Shown: one piece after another, positions 56,330-64,000 of the stretch
How the letters are laid out: the number at the start of each line of letters is the position of its first letter
Numbering within the stretch: position 1 is the stretch's first letter
NCBI RefSeq assembly: GCF_040932485.1
Contig: NZ_JBFRBH010000001.1
Coordinates: forward strand, 434,001-498,000
Length of the DNA: 64,000 nt
Origin: Gymnodinialimonas sp. 202GB13-11
Lineage (GTDB): Bacteria > Pseudomonadota > Alphaproteobacteria > Rhodobacterales > Rhodobacteraceae
Direction of reading: 5' to 3'
The notes under the pieces: model-generated
Seen by the model: the letters and a program-made list of their open reading frames with translations, nothing else
Database searches by the model: none
Told to the model about the DNA's origin: nothing
Position numbers and translations under genes: made by a program

Positions 56330-57811
56330 ATGAAACAGGCAATCGCGGCGGCAGCACTCGTGGCACTGACCAGCGCAGCACATGCGCAGGACACGGGCGA
56401 AACTACGACCGACATCCAGCAATATGACAATGGCGGCATCTACGAAGGTGAATTCCGCAACGGCGTCCAGCACGGCACCGGCACCTACCGCCTACCGAAC
56501 GGCTACACCTATACCGGCAATTGGGTCGATGGAGAGATCCGCGGGGCGGGCACGGCGACCTTCCCCGACCAATCCGTCTACGTTGGCAATTTCGTTGCCG
56601 GACGCCCGCAAGGCGAAGGTACGATCACCTTCGCAGATGGCTCCACCTATGAAGGTGAATGGAACGAGGGCCGCATCGAAGGCACCGGAACAGCCACCTA
56701 TTCCAATGGCGTCACCTATACCGGCCAATTCCGGAATGCGTTGCACCACGGCAATGGGGTGATGACCGGCCCGAACGGCTACCGGTATGAGGGCCAATGG
56801 GCAGATGGGCTGAAACAAGGCACGGGCTCCATCACCTATCCCGACGGCGCGACCTATACTGGCCAGTTCGCAGCTGGCGTGCGTTCCGGTACAGGCCGCC
56901 TCGAAATGGCCGATGGCGTTGTCTATGAAGGCCAATGGGCTGAGGGTCAGATCAACGGCTCCGGCACGCTGACGCAGCCCAACGGCGACGTCTATGTCGG
57001 CGCGCTGGTCAACGGCCAGCGGCAGGGGCAGGGGCGTGTGACCTACGAGAATGGCGACGTCTATGAAGGCGCATTCGCGAATGATCGCCGCCATGGGCAG
57101 GGCACGTTCACCGGCGCGGATGGCTACATATACGTAGGCGCATGGGTTGAGGGCTCCATCCAAGGCGATGGGCGTGTCACCTATCCCGACGGCTCGGTCT
57201 ACGAGGGCACGTTCCGCAACGACCTTGCCCATGGCACCGGCACCATCACCTATCCCAACGGCTCCAGCTATACCGGCGGCTGGGTCGACGGCGTCATTCA
57301 AGGCTCAGGCACTGCGCGCTATGCCAACGGCCTCGTCTACGAGGGCAATTTCCTCAACGCCCGCCAGCACGGCCAAGGCACGATGAGCCACCCCGACGGC
57401 TATCGCTATCAAGGCCAATGGGAAGAAGGGCTGCGCCACGGACAGGGAGTCGCCACTTATGCCGACGGCACCGTCTATGAAGGCACGTTTGAGGCCGGGC
57501 AGCGCGAAGGCCAAGGCACGCTGACCATGCCCGATGGTTTCACTTATACCGGCGCCTGGGATGATGGAGAGATCAATGGCCGTGGCACCGCCACTTATTC
57601 CAACGGCGATGTCTATACAGGCACTTTCGTCAACGGACGCCGCCAAGGGGCGGGCACGATGACCTACGCCACAGGCGAAGTGTTGGAGACGCAGTGGGAA
57701 AACGGCCTGCCAACCAACGCGGATGCCCCCGCGGTCGCTGCTGAGCCTGATACCGGCGAAGTCGGCCCGGGTGAAGCAGGCGCGGACGAGGCCGACGCCG
57801 AAACAGAATGA
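56330..57811 (+). CDS. Exported MORN-repeat protein
   Basis: A 493-residue protein: signal peptide (MKQAIAAAALVALTSAAHAQ), then 18 complete MORN repeats of 23 residues plus a partial one (consensus YxGxF/WxxGxxxGxGTxxYxxG), and an acidic C-terminal tail. The aromatic after YxG alternates Phe-Trp along the array with a single break at unit 9 (Leu), a 46-residue super-repeat. MORN proteins in bacteria are thought to scaffold or bind envelope partners. SD GGGAGGG. Its stop overlaps the start of the next gene. Confidence 0.88.
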   Translation: MKQAIAAAALVALTSAAHAQDTGETTTDIQQYDNGGIYEGEFRNGVQHGTGTYRLPNGYTYTGNWVDGEIRGAGTATFPDQSVYVGNFVAGRPQGEGTITFADGSTYEGEWNEGRIEGTGTATYSNGVTYTGQFRNALHHGNGVMTGPNGYRYEGQWADGLKQGTGSITYPDGATYTGQFAAGVRSGTGRLEMADGVVYEGQWAEGQINGSGTLTQPNGDVYVGALVNGQRQGQGRVTYENGDVYEGAFANDRRHGQGTFTGADGYIYVGAWVEGSIQGDGRVTYPDGSVYEGTFRNDLAHGTGTITYPNGSSYTGGWVDGVIQGSGTARYANGLVYEGNFLNARQHGQGTMSHPDGYRYQGQWEEGLRHGQGVATYADGTVYEGTFEAGQREGQGTLTMPDGFTYTGAWDDGEINGRGTATYSNGDVYTGTFVNGRRQGAGTMTYATGEVLETQWENGLPTNADAPAVAAEPDTGEVGPGEAGADEADAETE

Positions 57812-58365
57812 TCTCTACGATGCTGAAGAGGCATTCCGACGCAGCGCGTGACCTTACGGCATGGAAACGACATCTGCTGTCGACGCTTGTCTTCGCGATC
57901 GGCCTTGGTTTGGGCCCCGTGAAGGCGCAGGACCGTTACCTGGCCGTCATTCTCGGCTCGGCTCATATCGGCGTCGACCTCAACGACTTTAATCCGGGCC
58001 TTCTTCTGGGCCATCGCTGGCAAGCTCCGCGCGATGGTGTTGAATACCATCTAGAGGCCGGGATCTTCTACAATAGCTATGAAGAAGTTGCGCCGCTTGT
58101 CATGGGCGGGGTGTCTTTTCGTTTGGCCGAACTTGGGTCATTCGACCTGCGTGGTGGGGTCAGTGCAGGCACGGGATATTACGGCACGCTCGCCCCGATC
58201 CTTGAACGCGACTATGGCATCCCGAATATCGAAGGGTTCATCCCACTTGTCGCGGCTTCGATCGCATTGCGCGACACGCAACGTCCGGTGGAATATCGTT
58301 TGACGGCCTTGCCGGGAGATGCTGGCGTCGGAGTGGTCAATCTGTCCGTCGCCTTCGATTTTTGA
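57808..58365 (+). CDS. Exported barrel-like outer-membrane protein, hypothetical
   Basis: A 185-residue protein with a basic leader and a hydrophobic segment ending GPVKAQ. The mature part consists of alternating strands (YLAVILGSAHIGVDLNDF, LEAGIFYNSYEE, DLRGGVSAGTGYYGT) and ends VNLSVAFDF, a terminal Phe as in outer-membrane barrels. It resembles acyloxyacyl/PagP-like small barrels but shows no diagnostic residue. Overlaps the MORN gene by 4 nt, so the two are probably coexpressed in the envelope. Confidence 0.65.
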   Translation: MISTMLKRHSDAARDLTAWKRHLLSTLVFAIGLGLGPVKAQDRYLAVILGSAHIGVDLNDFNPGLLLGHRWQAPRDGVEYHLEAGIFYNSYEEVAPLVMGGVSFRLAELGSFDLRGGVSAGTGYYGTLAPILERDYGIPNIEGFIPLVAASIALRDTQRPVEYRLTALPGDAGVGVVNLSVAFDF

Positions 58366-58519
58366 CTCCGCGCAGACGACGCGGCCCACCAAACCCTGCT
58401 TGCCTAAACGGACGTTGCGCTTACTCAGCTTCGCATCCCAAAGCCCATTCAGATGAGCGGTTTTTGCGCAAAGCATCGGCGGCGCGCAGGGCCCCGCCGA
58501 TGTTCGATGTCGAGAAGGA

Positions 58520-60574
58520 TTAGGCCGCGATCAGGCCCATGCTTTCTAGCTTCAGGAGTACCTGCTGCGCGCAGTAATCGACGTCCACGGCCTCAGTGTC
58601 GACGACCAATTCCGCGGCGGTCGGGGCCTCATAGGGGTCAGAGATACCGGTGAATTCCTTAATCTTCCCCTCACGCGCCAGCTTATACAGCCCCTTGCGG
58701 TCGCGGCGTTCGCATTCCTCAATCGAGGTGGCGACATGGATCTCGACGAACGCACCAAACTGCTCGATCTCTTCACGAACCGCACGGCGCGTGGCCGTGT
58801 ATGGCGCAATCGGCGCGCAGATGGCGATGCCGCCGTTCTTCGTGATCTCCGAGGCCACATAACCGATACGCCGAATATTCAGATCGCGGTGTTCTTTCGA
58901 GAAGCCCAGTTCTGACGACAGGTTTTTCCGCACCACATCCCCATCGAGCAGGGTCACTGGACGCCCGCCTTGTTCCATCAACTTGACCATGATTGCGTTC
59001 GCGATGGTCGACTTTCCCGACCCGGACAGGCCGGTGAAGAACACGGTGAAGCCCTGCTGCGACCGTGGAGGGGAGGTGCGGCGAAGCTCCTGCACCACTT
59101 CAGGGAAGCTGAACCATTCTGGAATATCCAGACCTTCCCGCAAACGGCGGCGCAATTCCGTGCCCGAGATGTTCAGGATTGTGACATCGTCCTTATCCTT
59201 GATCTCATCGGCTGGCTCGTACTGTGCCCGCTCCTGCACGTAGACCATGTGTTTGAAATCGACCATCTCGATGCCGATTTCCTCCTGATGTTCGCGGAAC
59301 AAATCTTGTGCGTCGTAGGGGCCGTAAAAATCCTCACCGGCGGAGTTCTTGCCCGGCCCCGCATGGTCGCGGCCCACGATCATATGCGTACAGCCGTGAT
59401 TTTTGCGGATGATTCCGTGCCAAACCGCTTCGCGCGGTCCGGCCATGCGCATCGCAAGGTTCAGCAATGACATAGTCGTTGTCGCCGCCGGATACTTGTC
59501 CAGGACCGCCTCATAACAGCGCACGCGCGTGAAATGATCGACGTCGCCGGGCTTGGTCATGCCGACAACCGGATGGATCAAGAGGTTCGCCTGCGCCTCT
59601 TTCGCGGCGCGGAAGGTTAGCTCCTGGTGCGCGCGGTGCAGCGGGTTGCGCGTCTGGAACGCCACCACGCGCCGCCAGCCGAGCTTACGGAAATAGGCGC
59701 GTAGTTCGTTCGGCGTGTCGCGACGGGCGCGGAAATCGTAGTGGACGGGTTGCTGGATGCCGGTGATGGCCCCGCCCAGATAGATCGGACCCGCGACGTT
59801 GTGCAGGTAGTTCACTGCCGGGTGCGCTATGTCGTCAGCGCCGTAGACCTTCTCCGCTTCACGCGCTTTGTCTGGGGACCACTTGTCCGAGATGGACAGG
59901 ATCGCGAGGATTACACCTTCCGCATCGCGCAGAGCGATGTCCTGCCCCTCTTCAATCGTTTCAGCAAAGGCTTCAGACACATCCAGCGTGATGGGCATGG
60001 GCCACAGAGCGCCATCTGCGGTGCGCATATTCTCGACCACGCCGTCATAATCCTCGCGGCCCATAAAGCCTTTGAGCGGATTGAAGCCGCCGTTCATCAA
60101 CAATTCCAGGTCGCAGACCTGCCGCGGGGTCAGGTCCCAGCTGGGAAGTTCTGCCGCCTCCAGCTTCAGTTTCTGGGCGCTGTCATAGGAGACATAGAGT
60201 TCCGGGATCGGAGCGTGGAGCGGCATGGCCATGGTTGCGGTCCTTTTTGCGGGAGAGAGTGTGGCGCCGGTGCCGGTCAATTCGGCATGGAGCGCGTTAT
60301 ATTCAGCGCGTTTGCGCGCGAGGAAATCATCAACAAGGCGTGCCTTTTCAGCAGCGCCCTTTTGGGTGAGGGCATAGCCAACTTTCTGACGGCGGTCCGT
60401 GCTGTTGCGGTCGACGATCTGCACCAATCCATCCTGTGTGGCCGCACGCAAAGCCGTGTTCAGACCTCCTAGGCTGATGCCAAGCGCCTGCGCCGTTGCA
60501 CGCTGGGAGGCCTGCGGCGCGACATCAATCTGGCGCAACAAGCGGAACAGCAGGTCTGTGTCAGTCATGGACAT
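58520..60574 (-). CDS. Winged-helix-Sat-CysC fusion: regulator domain plus PAPS synthetase
   Basis: A 684-residue protein in three parts. Residues 5-100 are a MarR-type winged helix like the EPS-associated MarR group (FRLLRQIDVAPQASQRATAQ, LARKRAEYNAL). Residues about 117-500 are ATP sulfurylase (FNPLKGFM; catalytic FQTRNPLHRAH at 306-316). Residues 508-684 are APS kinase (P-loop FTGLSGSGKS, ending at 522). Together they make PAPS from sulfate. An ATG at 60232 with AAGGA upstream could give the enzyme without the winged helix. Three palindromes lie in its promoter, opposite a sulfotransferase gene. Confidence 0.9.
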   Translation of the reverse strand: MSMTDTDLLFRLLRQIDVAPQASQRATAQALGISLGGLNTALRAATQDGLVQIVDRNSTDRRQKVGYALTQKGAAEKARLVDDFLARKRAEYNALHAELTGTGATLSPAKRTATMAMPLHAPIPELYVSYDSAQKLKLEAAELPSWDLTPRQVCDLELLMNGGFNPLKGFMGREDYDGVVENMRTADGALWPMPITLDVSEAFAETIEEGQDIALRDAEGVILAILSISDKWSPDKAREAEKVYGADDIAHPAVNYLHNVAGPIYLGGAITGIQQPVHYDFRARRDTPNELRAYFRKLGWRRVVAFQTRNPLHRAHQELTFRAAKEAQANLLIHPVVGMTKPGDVDHFTRVRCYEAVLDKYPAATTTMSLLNLAMRMAGPREAVWHGIIRKNHGCTHMIVGRDHAGPGKNSAGEDFYGPYDAQDLFREHQEEIGIEMVDFKHMVYVQERAQYEPADEIKDKDDVTILNISGTELRRRLREGLDIPEWFSFPEVVQELRRTSPPRSQQGFTVFFTGLSGSGKSTIANAIMVKLMEQGGRPVTLLDGDVVRKNLSSELGFSKEHRDLNIRRIGYVASEITKNGGIAICAPIAPYTATRRAVREEIEQFGAFVEIHVATSIEECERRDRKGLYKLAREGKIKEFTGISDPYEAPTAAELVVDTEAVDVDYCAQQVLLKLESMGLIAA

Positions 60575-60602
60575 CGCAAAGGGTCCGGAAGGTGGTCGAC
60601 GG

Positions 60603-60692
60603 TTTGTTCATGGGTGAACGCATATGCGAAGCTCGTTACATTGGGAAGATGTTTGTTCAACTCTGAACGATTTGTTTTCAATTTGAGAACAT
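60603..60692. promoter_or_regulatory. Three palindromic operator-like sites
   Basis: Site 1 TTTGTTCATGGGTGAACG (60603-60620), site 2 TTTGTTCAACTCTGAACG (60652-60669), both perfect GTTCA-N4-TGAAC; site 3 GTTTTCAATTTGAGAAC (60674-60690), the same pattern with one inserted base per arm. All begin TTTGTT. They lie between the fusion gene and the divergent sulfotransferase gene, and are good candidates for the winged-helix domain's own binding sites. Confidence 0.65.
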
Positions 60693-60795
60693 CCGCAAAA
60701 ATTCGTGGCGAATTTGCCTCAAGTCCGGAGGCTTTGAGGGCGTTTTCGGGTGATCTCGCACGATTTCTTAACGTCCATCGACCATTTCGGGTCAT

Positions 60796-61851
60796 ATGTT
60801 CGAAGAGCTGATCCTGCATATCGGGATGCCCAAGACGGGCACGACCTCCATACAACGCGCGTTGAATTCGGCTCGCGGTGGGGCAGATTGGACTTATCTG
60901 GACTTGAATCCACCGCACTCTGCCAACCCGGTGATCCTGCGCGCCCATGGCGGGATCTCACCTGTCGGTACCCATCCCGGGCCGCGCGGTGTGCAAACGT
61001 CGGACGCGGCGCGCGCTCATCTGGACAACATGCTTGCGTCGGTGCGAACACCCCGCGCGATCCTTTCCGCTGAAGTCATGGTGCGGCTTCCGCCGGCAGC
61101 CATCGCCAATCTGCTAGCACATCTCTCAGCACACACGCGGAAAATCACGGCTATCGCATATATACGTCCGCCCTATTCCTTCGTCACATCTTACACCCAA
61201 CAGTTCTACAAGACAGGTTACGGGCCTCTGGCCGACGTCATCCGGCGCGCCCAACGCCCTATACCTGCGGACATTTCAATTTGGGATCACGCTCTGGGCC
61301 ACGGCAATGTGCGCCTTTTCCCGTTCGTGCCAGACACTTTCGCGGAAGGATCGGTGGTTCAACACTTCGCGGAAGTCTTGGCACTCGGCCCGCTTGTCGA
61401 ACGTTCAGGCAATGCAAATGTCAGTCTTGGGGGCGAGGGCACCCGCCTTTTGGCGCTGTTTCGACGGCACAATCCGGCCCGTCACCCGCACGATGGACGC
61501 ATTCTGCATCGTCTTGCAAAGCTTGGAGGGCAGCCGTTTCGGCTGCACCCGGCTTGTTTGACGGATATGGCTGAGATGGCGGAGGCGACGCGGACATGGG
61601 CCTCGGACCGGATGGGGTGGGCGATCAGTGAAGTCCCGCCTGAAGCGGATGAGCGTTCCATCAGGCAAGATGCAGATTTTGAGGATATTTTGCTGGAAAG
61701 CCTCGACTGGCTCGCAGAGAAAGCTGGTCTTCCTGCAAATCACCTGTACACGGATTCTTTGGCCATCGCTGATGCCGTGCGCAGTTTGCGGGACCACCCA
61801 ACCGGGCAAAGCAGGATTGGCCGTATCGCCAAGCGGCTCAGATTGGCGTGA
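60796..61851 (+). CDS. Sulfotransferase-like protein
   Basis: A 351-residue protein beginning MFEELILHIGMPKTGTTSIQ; PKTGTT is the classic PAPS 5'-phosphosulfate loop of sulfotransferases. AYIRPPYSFVTSYTQQFY resembles the second (3'-phosphate) region with Arg and Ser. It probably transfers sulfate to a glycan or other acceptor, using PAPS from the divergent Sat-CysC enzyme. A weaker relative lies at 34589-35503. Confidence 0.8.
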   Translation: MFEELILHIGMPKTGTTSIQRALNSARGGADWTYLDLNPPHSANPVILRAHGGISPVGTHPGPRGVQTSDAARAHLDNMLASVRTPRAILSAEVMVRLPPAAIANLLAHLSAHTRKITAIAYIRPPYSFVTSYTQQFYKTGYGPLADVIRRAQRPIPADISIWDHALGHGNVRLFPFVPDTFAEGSVVQHFAEVLALGPLVERSGNANVSLGGEGTRLLALFRRHNPARHPHDGRILHRLAKLGGQPFRLHPACLTDMAEMAEATRTWASDRMGWAISEVPPEADERSIRQDADFEDILLESLDWLAEKAGLPANHLYTDSLAIADAVRSLRDHPTGQSRIGRIAKRLRLA

Positions 61852-61864
61852 GGCGCCTGGCGAC

Positions 61865-62575
61865 TTAGCTTATCGGGGTGAGTTCGTCGCCGGTCGTCTG
61901 ATCCTCGAAGAACTGCACTTCGGTCACACCGGGATGACCGGGATCGGTCCGGTCAAAGCCACCGCGATTGCGGGCAACACTTGTCGTGCCGCCAGCGATC
62001 GTACCGGCATTGCCGCCGGCAAGGCTTGGTGCGGTGAACGAGGATTGGTCAACCAGATCACCGTTCACATATAGGGCCAGACCGCCATCCGCGTTCATTG
62101 AGCCTTCGATGGTGTGCGTCCCTTCGGTGACTTGCCAAGCGGCCTCACCACGGGAGGCCGTTTCGCCAAATCCGTTGCCAGTTCCGGCCTGCAAGTAAAG
62201 CGTGCCGTCATGCTGATACATGATAAAGCCGCGACCCGTGCCGCCCGCTTCAAAGATGATGCCTTCATCTCCTGCACCGAAGGTTACCTCGGTGGAGAAC
62301 GACAGCTGGTCAACATTCGCAAATTCGGTGGAGGTCTGGCCGGGCGTATCCCAAAGCGACGTCTGCGTCATCGCTGCCGTTGCTGCGACGAAACCAAAGG
62401 TAGTTGAGATTTGCAGGTTGGCTAGGGAGTTCGCGACATCGGTGGATAGATTTTCCACCCCGCTTGAGACGACCGAAGCAGTGGCGAGCCCAAGGCCCAC
62501 AAGGCCGCCCGTCAGAACGACCCAATCCACGGCGACGGCGCCGTCTTCAGATGCCAGAAAACTCTGGATACCCAT
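61865..62575 (-). CDS. Flp-pilin-like N-terminus with LamG-like domain
   Basis: A 236-residue protein. The N-terminus FLASEDGAVAVDWVVLTGGL is like Flp/TadE-type pilins (a G-A-x-A-x-(E/D) prepilin-type junction with a hydrophobic helix). Residues about 95-215 look like a concanavalin/LamG domain (GIIFEAGGTGRGFIMYQHDG, LALYVNGDLVDQSSF). Normal Flp pilins are about 60 residues, so this is a pilin-like anchor carrying a lectin-like domain. No tad genes are in the window. SD GGAG. Convergent with the sulfotransferase gene. Confidence 0.7.
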   Translation of the reverse strand: MGIQSFLASEDGAVAVDWVVLTGGLVGLGLATASVVSSGVENLSTDVANSLANLQISTTFGFVAATAAMTQTSLWDTPGQTSTEFANVDQLSFSTEVTFGAGDEGIIFEAGGTGRGFIMYQHDGTLYLQAGTGNGFGETASRGEAAWQVTEGTHTIEGSMNADGGLALYVNGDLVDQSSFTAPSLAGGNAGTIAGGTTSVARNRGGFDRTDPGHPGVTEVQFFEDQTTGDELTPIS

Positions 62576-62706
62576 AACTCAACTCCACTTGGTGTTCGCG
62601 TGCTGAGTTAAGGTTATCGTTACGTAAAGCGGCGCAATTGCGGAGACAATCGGCTGATTTCTGTGAAAAGAATGTGGCAGGCGCAAAAGCGCCATTTCTT
62701 ACGGCC

Positions 62707-63702
62707 TTATTCGGCCGCGTCCACGGGGGCGGCGTAGGCGCCCGCATCAGCGGTTTCCTCGCCCTCCATTTCGGCAAGGAATTTCTCCGCATCCAAGGCC
62801 GCCATGCATCCCATGCCGGCGCTAGTCACTGCCTGGCGATAGACATGGTCGGTCAGGTCGCCCGCTGCGAACACACCGGGAATGGATGTCTTTGTCGTGC
62901 CCGCCTGCACTTTGACATAGCCGCCATTGTGCATCTCAAGCTGATCTTTGACCAACTCGGTCGCCGGAGCGTGGCCGATGGCCACGAAGAACCCCTTGCA
63001 AGGGATTTCGGTAATCTCGCCAGTCTCCACATGTTTGGCGCGAATGCCTTCGACCCCGCGCGGCTCGTGCGCGCCCACGACCTCTTCAACCTCGTGGTTC
63101 CATAGCACTTCGACCTTGGGGTTCTTGAACAGGCGGTCCTGCATGATCTTCTCGGCCCTCAGGCTGTCGCGGCGATGGATCAGCGTGACCTTGGAGGCGA
63201 AATTCGTCAGAAAGAGCGCTTCTTCCACTGCCGTGTTGCCGCCACCCACAACGACGATCTCCTGCCCGCGATAGAAGAACCCGTCGCAGGTTGCGCAGGC
63301 GCTGACGCCGAAGCCTTTGAAATGCTCTTCACTGGGCAGACCAAGCCATTTCGCCTGAGCGCCCGTTGCCAAAACCACCGCGTCTGCAGTGTAGGTGGTG
63401 CCGCTGTCGCCCATTGCCGTGAATGGGCGGGCGCTGAGGTCGAGGGAATTGATATGGTCGCCGATAATCTCGGTCCCCATCTCCTTTGCATGGGCTTCCA
63501 TGCGGACCATCAGATCGGGCCCCATGACCGAATTGTCGCCGGGCCAGTTCTCCACATCTGTGGTGATGGTCAACTGACCACCTGGCTGGATGCCTTGCAC
63601 AAGGATCGGCTCCAACATGGCGCGGCTGGCATAGACACCGGCAGTGTAGCCAGCGGGCCCAGAGCCGATGATCAAAAGGCGGGTATGGCGTGTGTCGGTC
63701 AT
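62707..63702 (-). CDS. trxB: Thioredoxin-disulfide reductase
   Basis: A 331-residue flavoenzyme reducing thioredoxin with NADPH. FAD motif [18 protein letters not shown], redox site [15 protein letters not shown] motif [15 protein letters not shown] and C-terminal [16 protein letters not shown]. The tail is about ten residues longer than usual. Divergent from an Lrp-family regulator. Confidence 0.96.
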   Translation of the reverse strand: MTDTRHTRLLIIGSGPAGYTAGVYASRAMLEPILVQGIQPGGQLTITTDVENWPGDNSVMGPDLMVRMEAHAKEMGTEIIGDHINSLDLSARPFTAMGDSGTTYTADAVVLATGAQAKWLGLPSEEHFKGFGVSACATCDGFFYRGQEIVVVGGGNTAVEEALFLTNFASKVTLIHRRDSLRAEKIMQDRLFKNPKVEVLWNHEVEEVVGAHEPRGVEGIRAKHVETGEITEIPCKGFFVAIGHAPATELVKDQLEMHNGGYVKVQAGTTKTSIPGVFAAGDLTDHVYRQAVTSAGMGCMAALDAEKFLAEMEGEETADAGAYAAPVDAAE

Positions 63703-63928
63703 AGCAGAGGTCCCCCGGGCAGCATCCGTTCAAGTGGATATACGCGCGGCGATGAAGGGATGAAAGCCCCACCGATGCACGGTTCCGCGAGCCAATTGGA
63801 AGGCGCAGGTTTTGTAATTCGTTTCACATGTCACCTATTCCATTTCTTGCGCGCGTGTGAAATAAAGTTGCGCAACAGACGCAAAATGCGGTTCATCTGA
63901 AAATAACCGCTACGGAGCACGGCCCAAT

Positions 63929-64000
63929 ATGCAAAGCGCGAAACTCGACCCCATCGACCGCAAGATCCTTGCCGAATTGCAGGAAGACGGGCGGATGACA
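63929..64000 (+). CDS. Lrp/AsnC-family regulator, partial (cut by window end)
   Basis: First 24 codons: MQSAKLDPIDRKILAELQED then GRMT, the typical N-terminal helix-turn-helix start of Lrp/AsnC regulators. SD CGGAG lies 10 nt before the ATG. It is divergent from trxB with a 226-bp gap, and may regulate it or itself. The gene runs off the window. Confidence 0.85.
   Translation, partial: MQSAKLDPIDRKILAELQEDGRMT

Noticed and set aside
56330..57811. Tandem DNA repeat as a CRISPR-like or satellite array
   Set aside because: The 69-bp period is in frame and explained by MORN protein repeats; there are no identical repeats with unique spacers.
58366..58519. Possible gene or terminator between the barrel-like protein and the PAPS synthetase
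   Set aside because: Only a 154-bp convergent gap; the short GGCGGCGCGCAGGGCCCCGCC stretch can fold but has no T tract, and no frame has a start signal.

Overview
The window looks like a chromosomal segment of a marine alphaproteobacterium of the Rhodobacteraceae/Roseobacter group. It is GC-rich and densely packed, with many 4-nt start/stop overlaps. It carries group-typical genes: a PccR-type regulator near pccB/pccA and methylmalonyl-CoA mutase, an Hsp20-DUF1150 pair, a TIGR01459 HAD protein, a DUF4174 protein, YcgN with RibF, and purEK. I saw no rRNA, tRNA, CRISPR array, transposase, integrase or phage module.

Layout. 1-7046: mostly minus-strand housekeeping and small secreted genes (M28 and M3 peptidases, acetyltransferases, an EEP nuclease, a TerB-DnaJ protein, a VOC protein). 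7122-11632: a plus-strand run (5-formyl-THF cyclo-ligase, YmdB, EamA and SLC13 transporters, a lipoprotein), facing a second SLC13-RCK permease (12114-13889) across a repeat-rich gap. 13990-15266: tiny peptide genes and yebC. 15270-21627: an AT-richer accessory island with one giant gene, a 1774-residue STAND NTPase with ankyrin repeats, the best defence-type candidate here. 21628-24940: transporters, a HAD-like protein without its catalytic Asp, a YdcH-like protein and a CoxG-like protein. 24991-37604: propionyl-CoA assimilation (pccR, a Bcr/CflA-type MFS gene, pccB, small genes and structured RNA candidates, pccA, a sulfotransferase-like gene, methylmalonyl-CoA mutase). 37679-42092: minus-strand metabolic genes. 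42246-44426: groESL with a CIRCE-like operator. 44529-53075: a secreted triple Tudor-knot-like protein, an orphan PhnM-like gene, a lipase, purEK, Hsp20-DUF1150 and a K+/H+ antiporter. 53144-58365: an LRR lipoprotein, NAD synthetase, an 18-repeat MORN protein and a barrel-like protein. 58520-61851: a PAPS synthetase (ATP sulfurylase-APS kinase) with an extra N-terminal winged-helix domain, divergent from a sulfotransferase, with three palindromes between them. 61865-64000: a Flp-like/LamG protein, trxB, and the start of an Lrp-family regulator.

Genes that work together. PccB and PccA form propionyl-CoA carboxylase and Mcm acts on the downstream methylmalonyl-CoA; PccR probably controls them through TTTGC repeats found before both pccR and pccB. 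The Sat-CysC enzyme makes PAPS, the sulfuryl donor the neighbouring sulfotransferase would use. The EPS-type winged helix on that enzyme, plus the palindromes, suggest self-regulation of a sulfated-glycan pathway (inference).

Most novel items: the wHTH-Sat-CysC fusion with its operator array, the STAND-ankyrin island, the secreted triple Tudor-knot-like protein, a signal peptide carrying only ten mature residues, and two families of short hairpin elements that recur behind stop codons.
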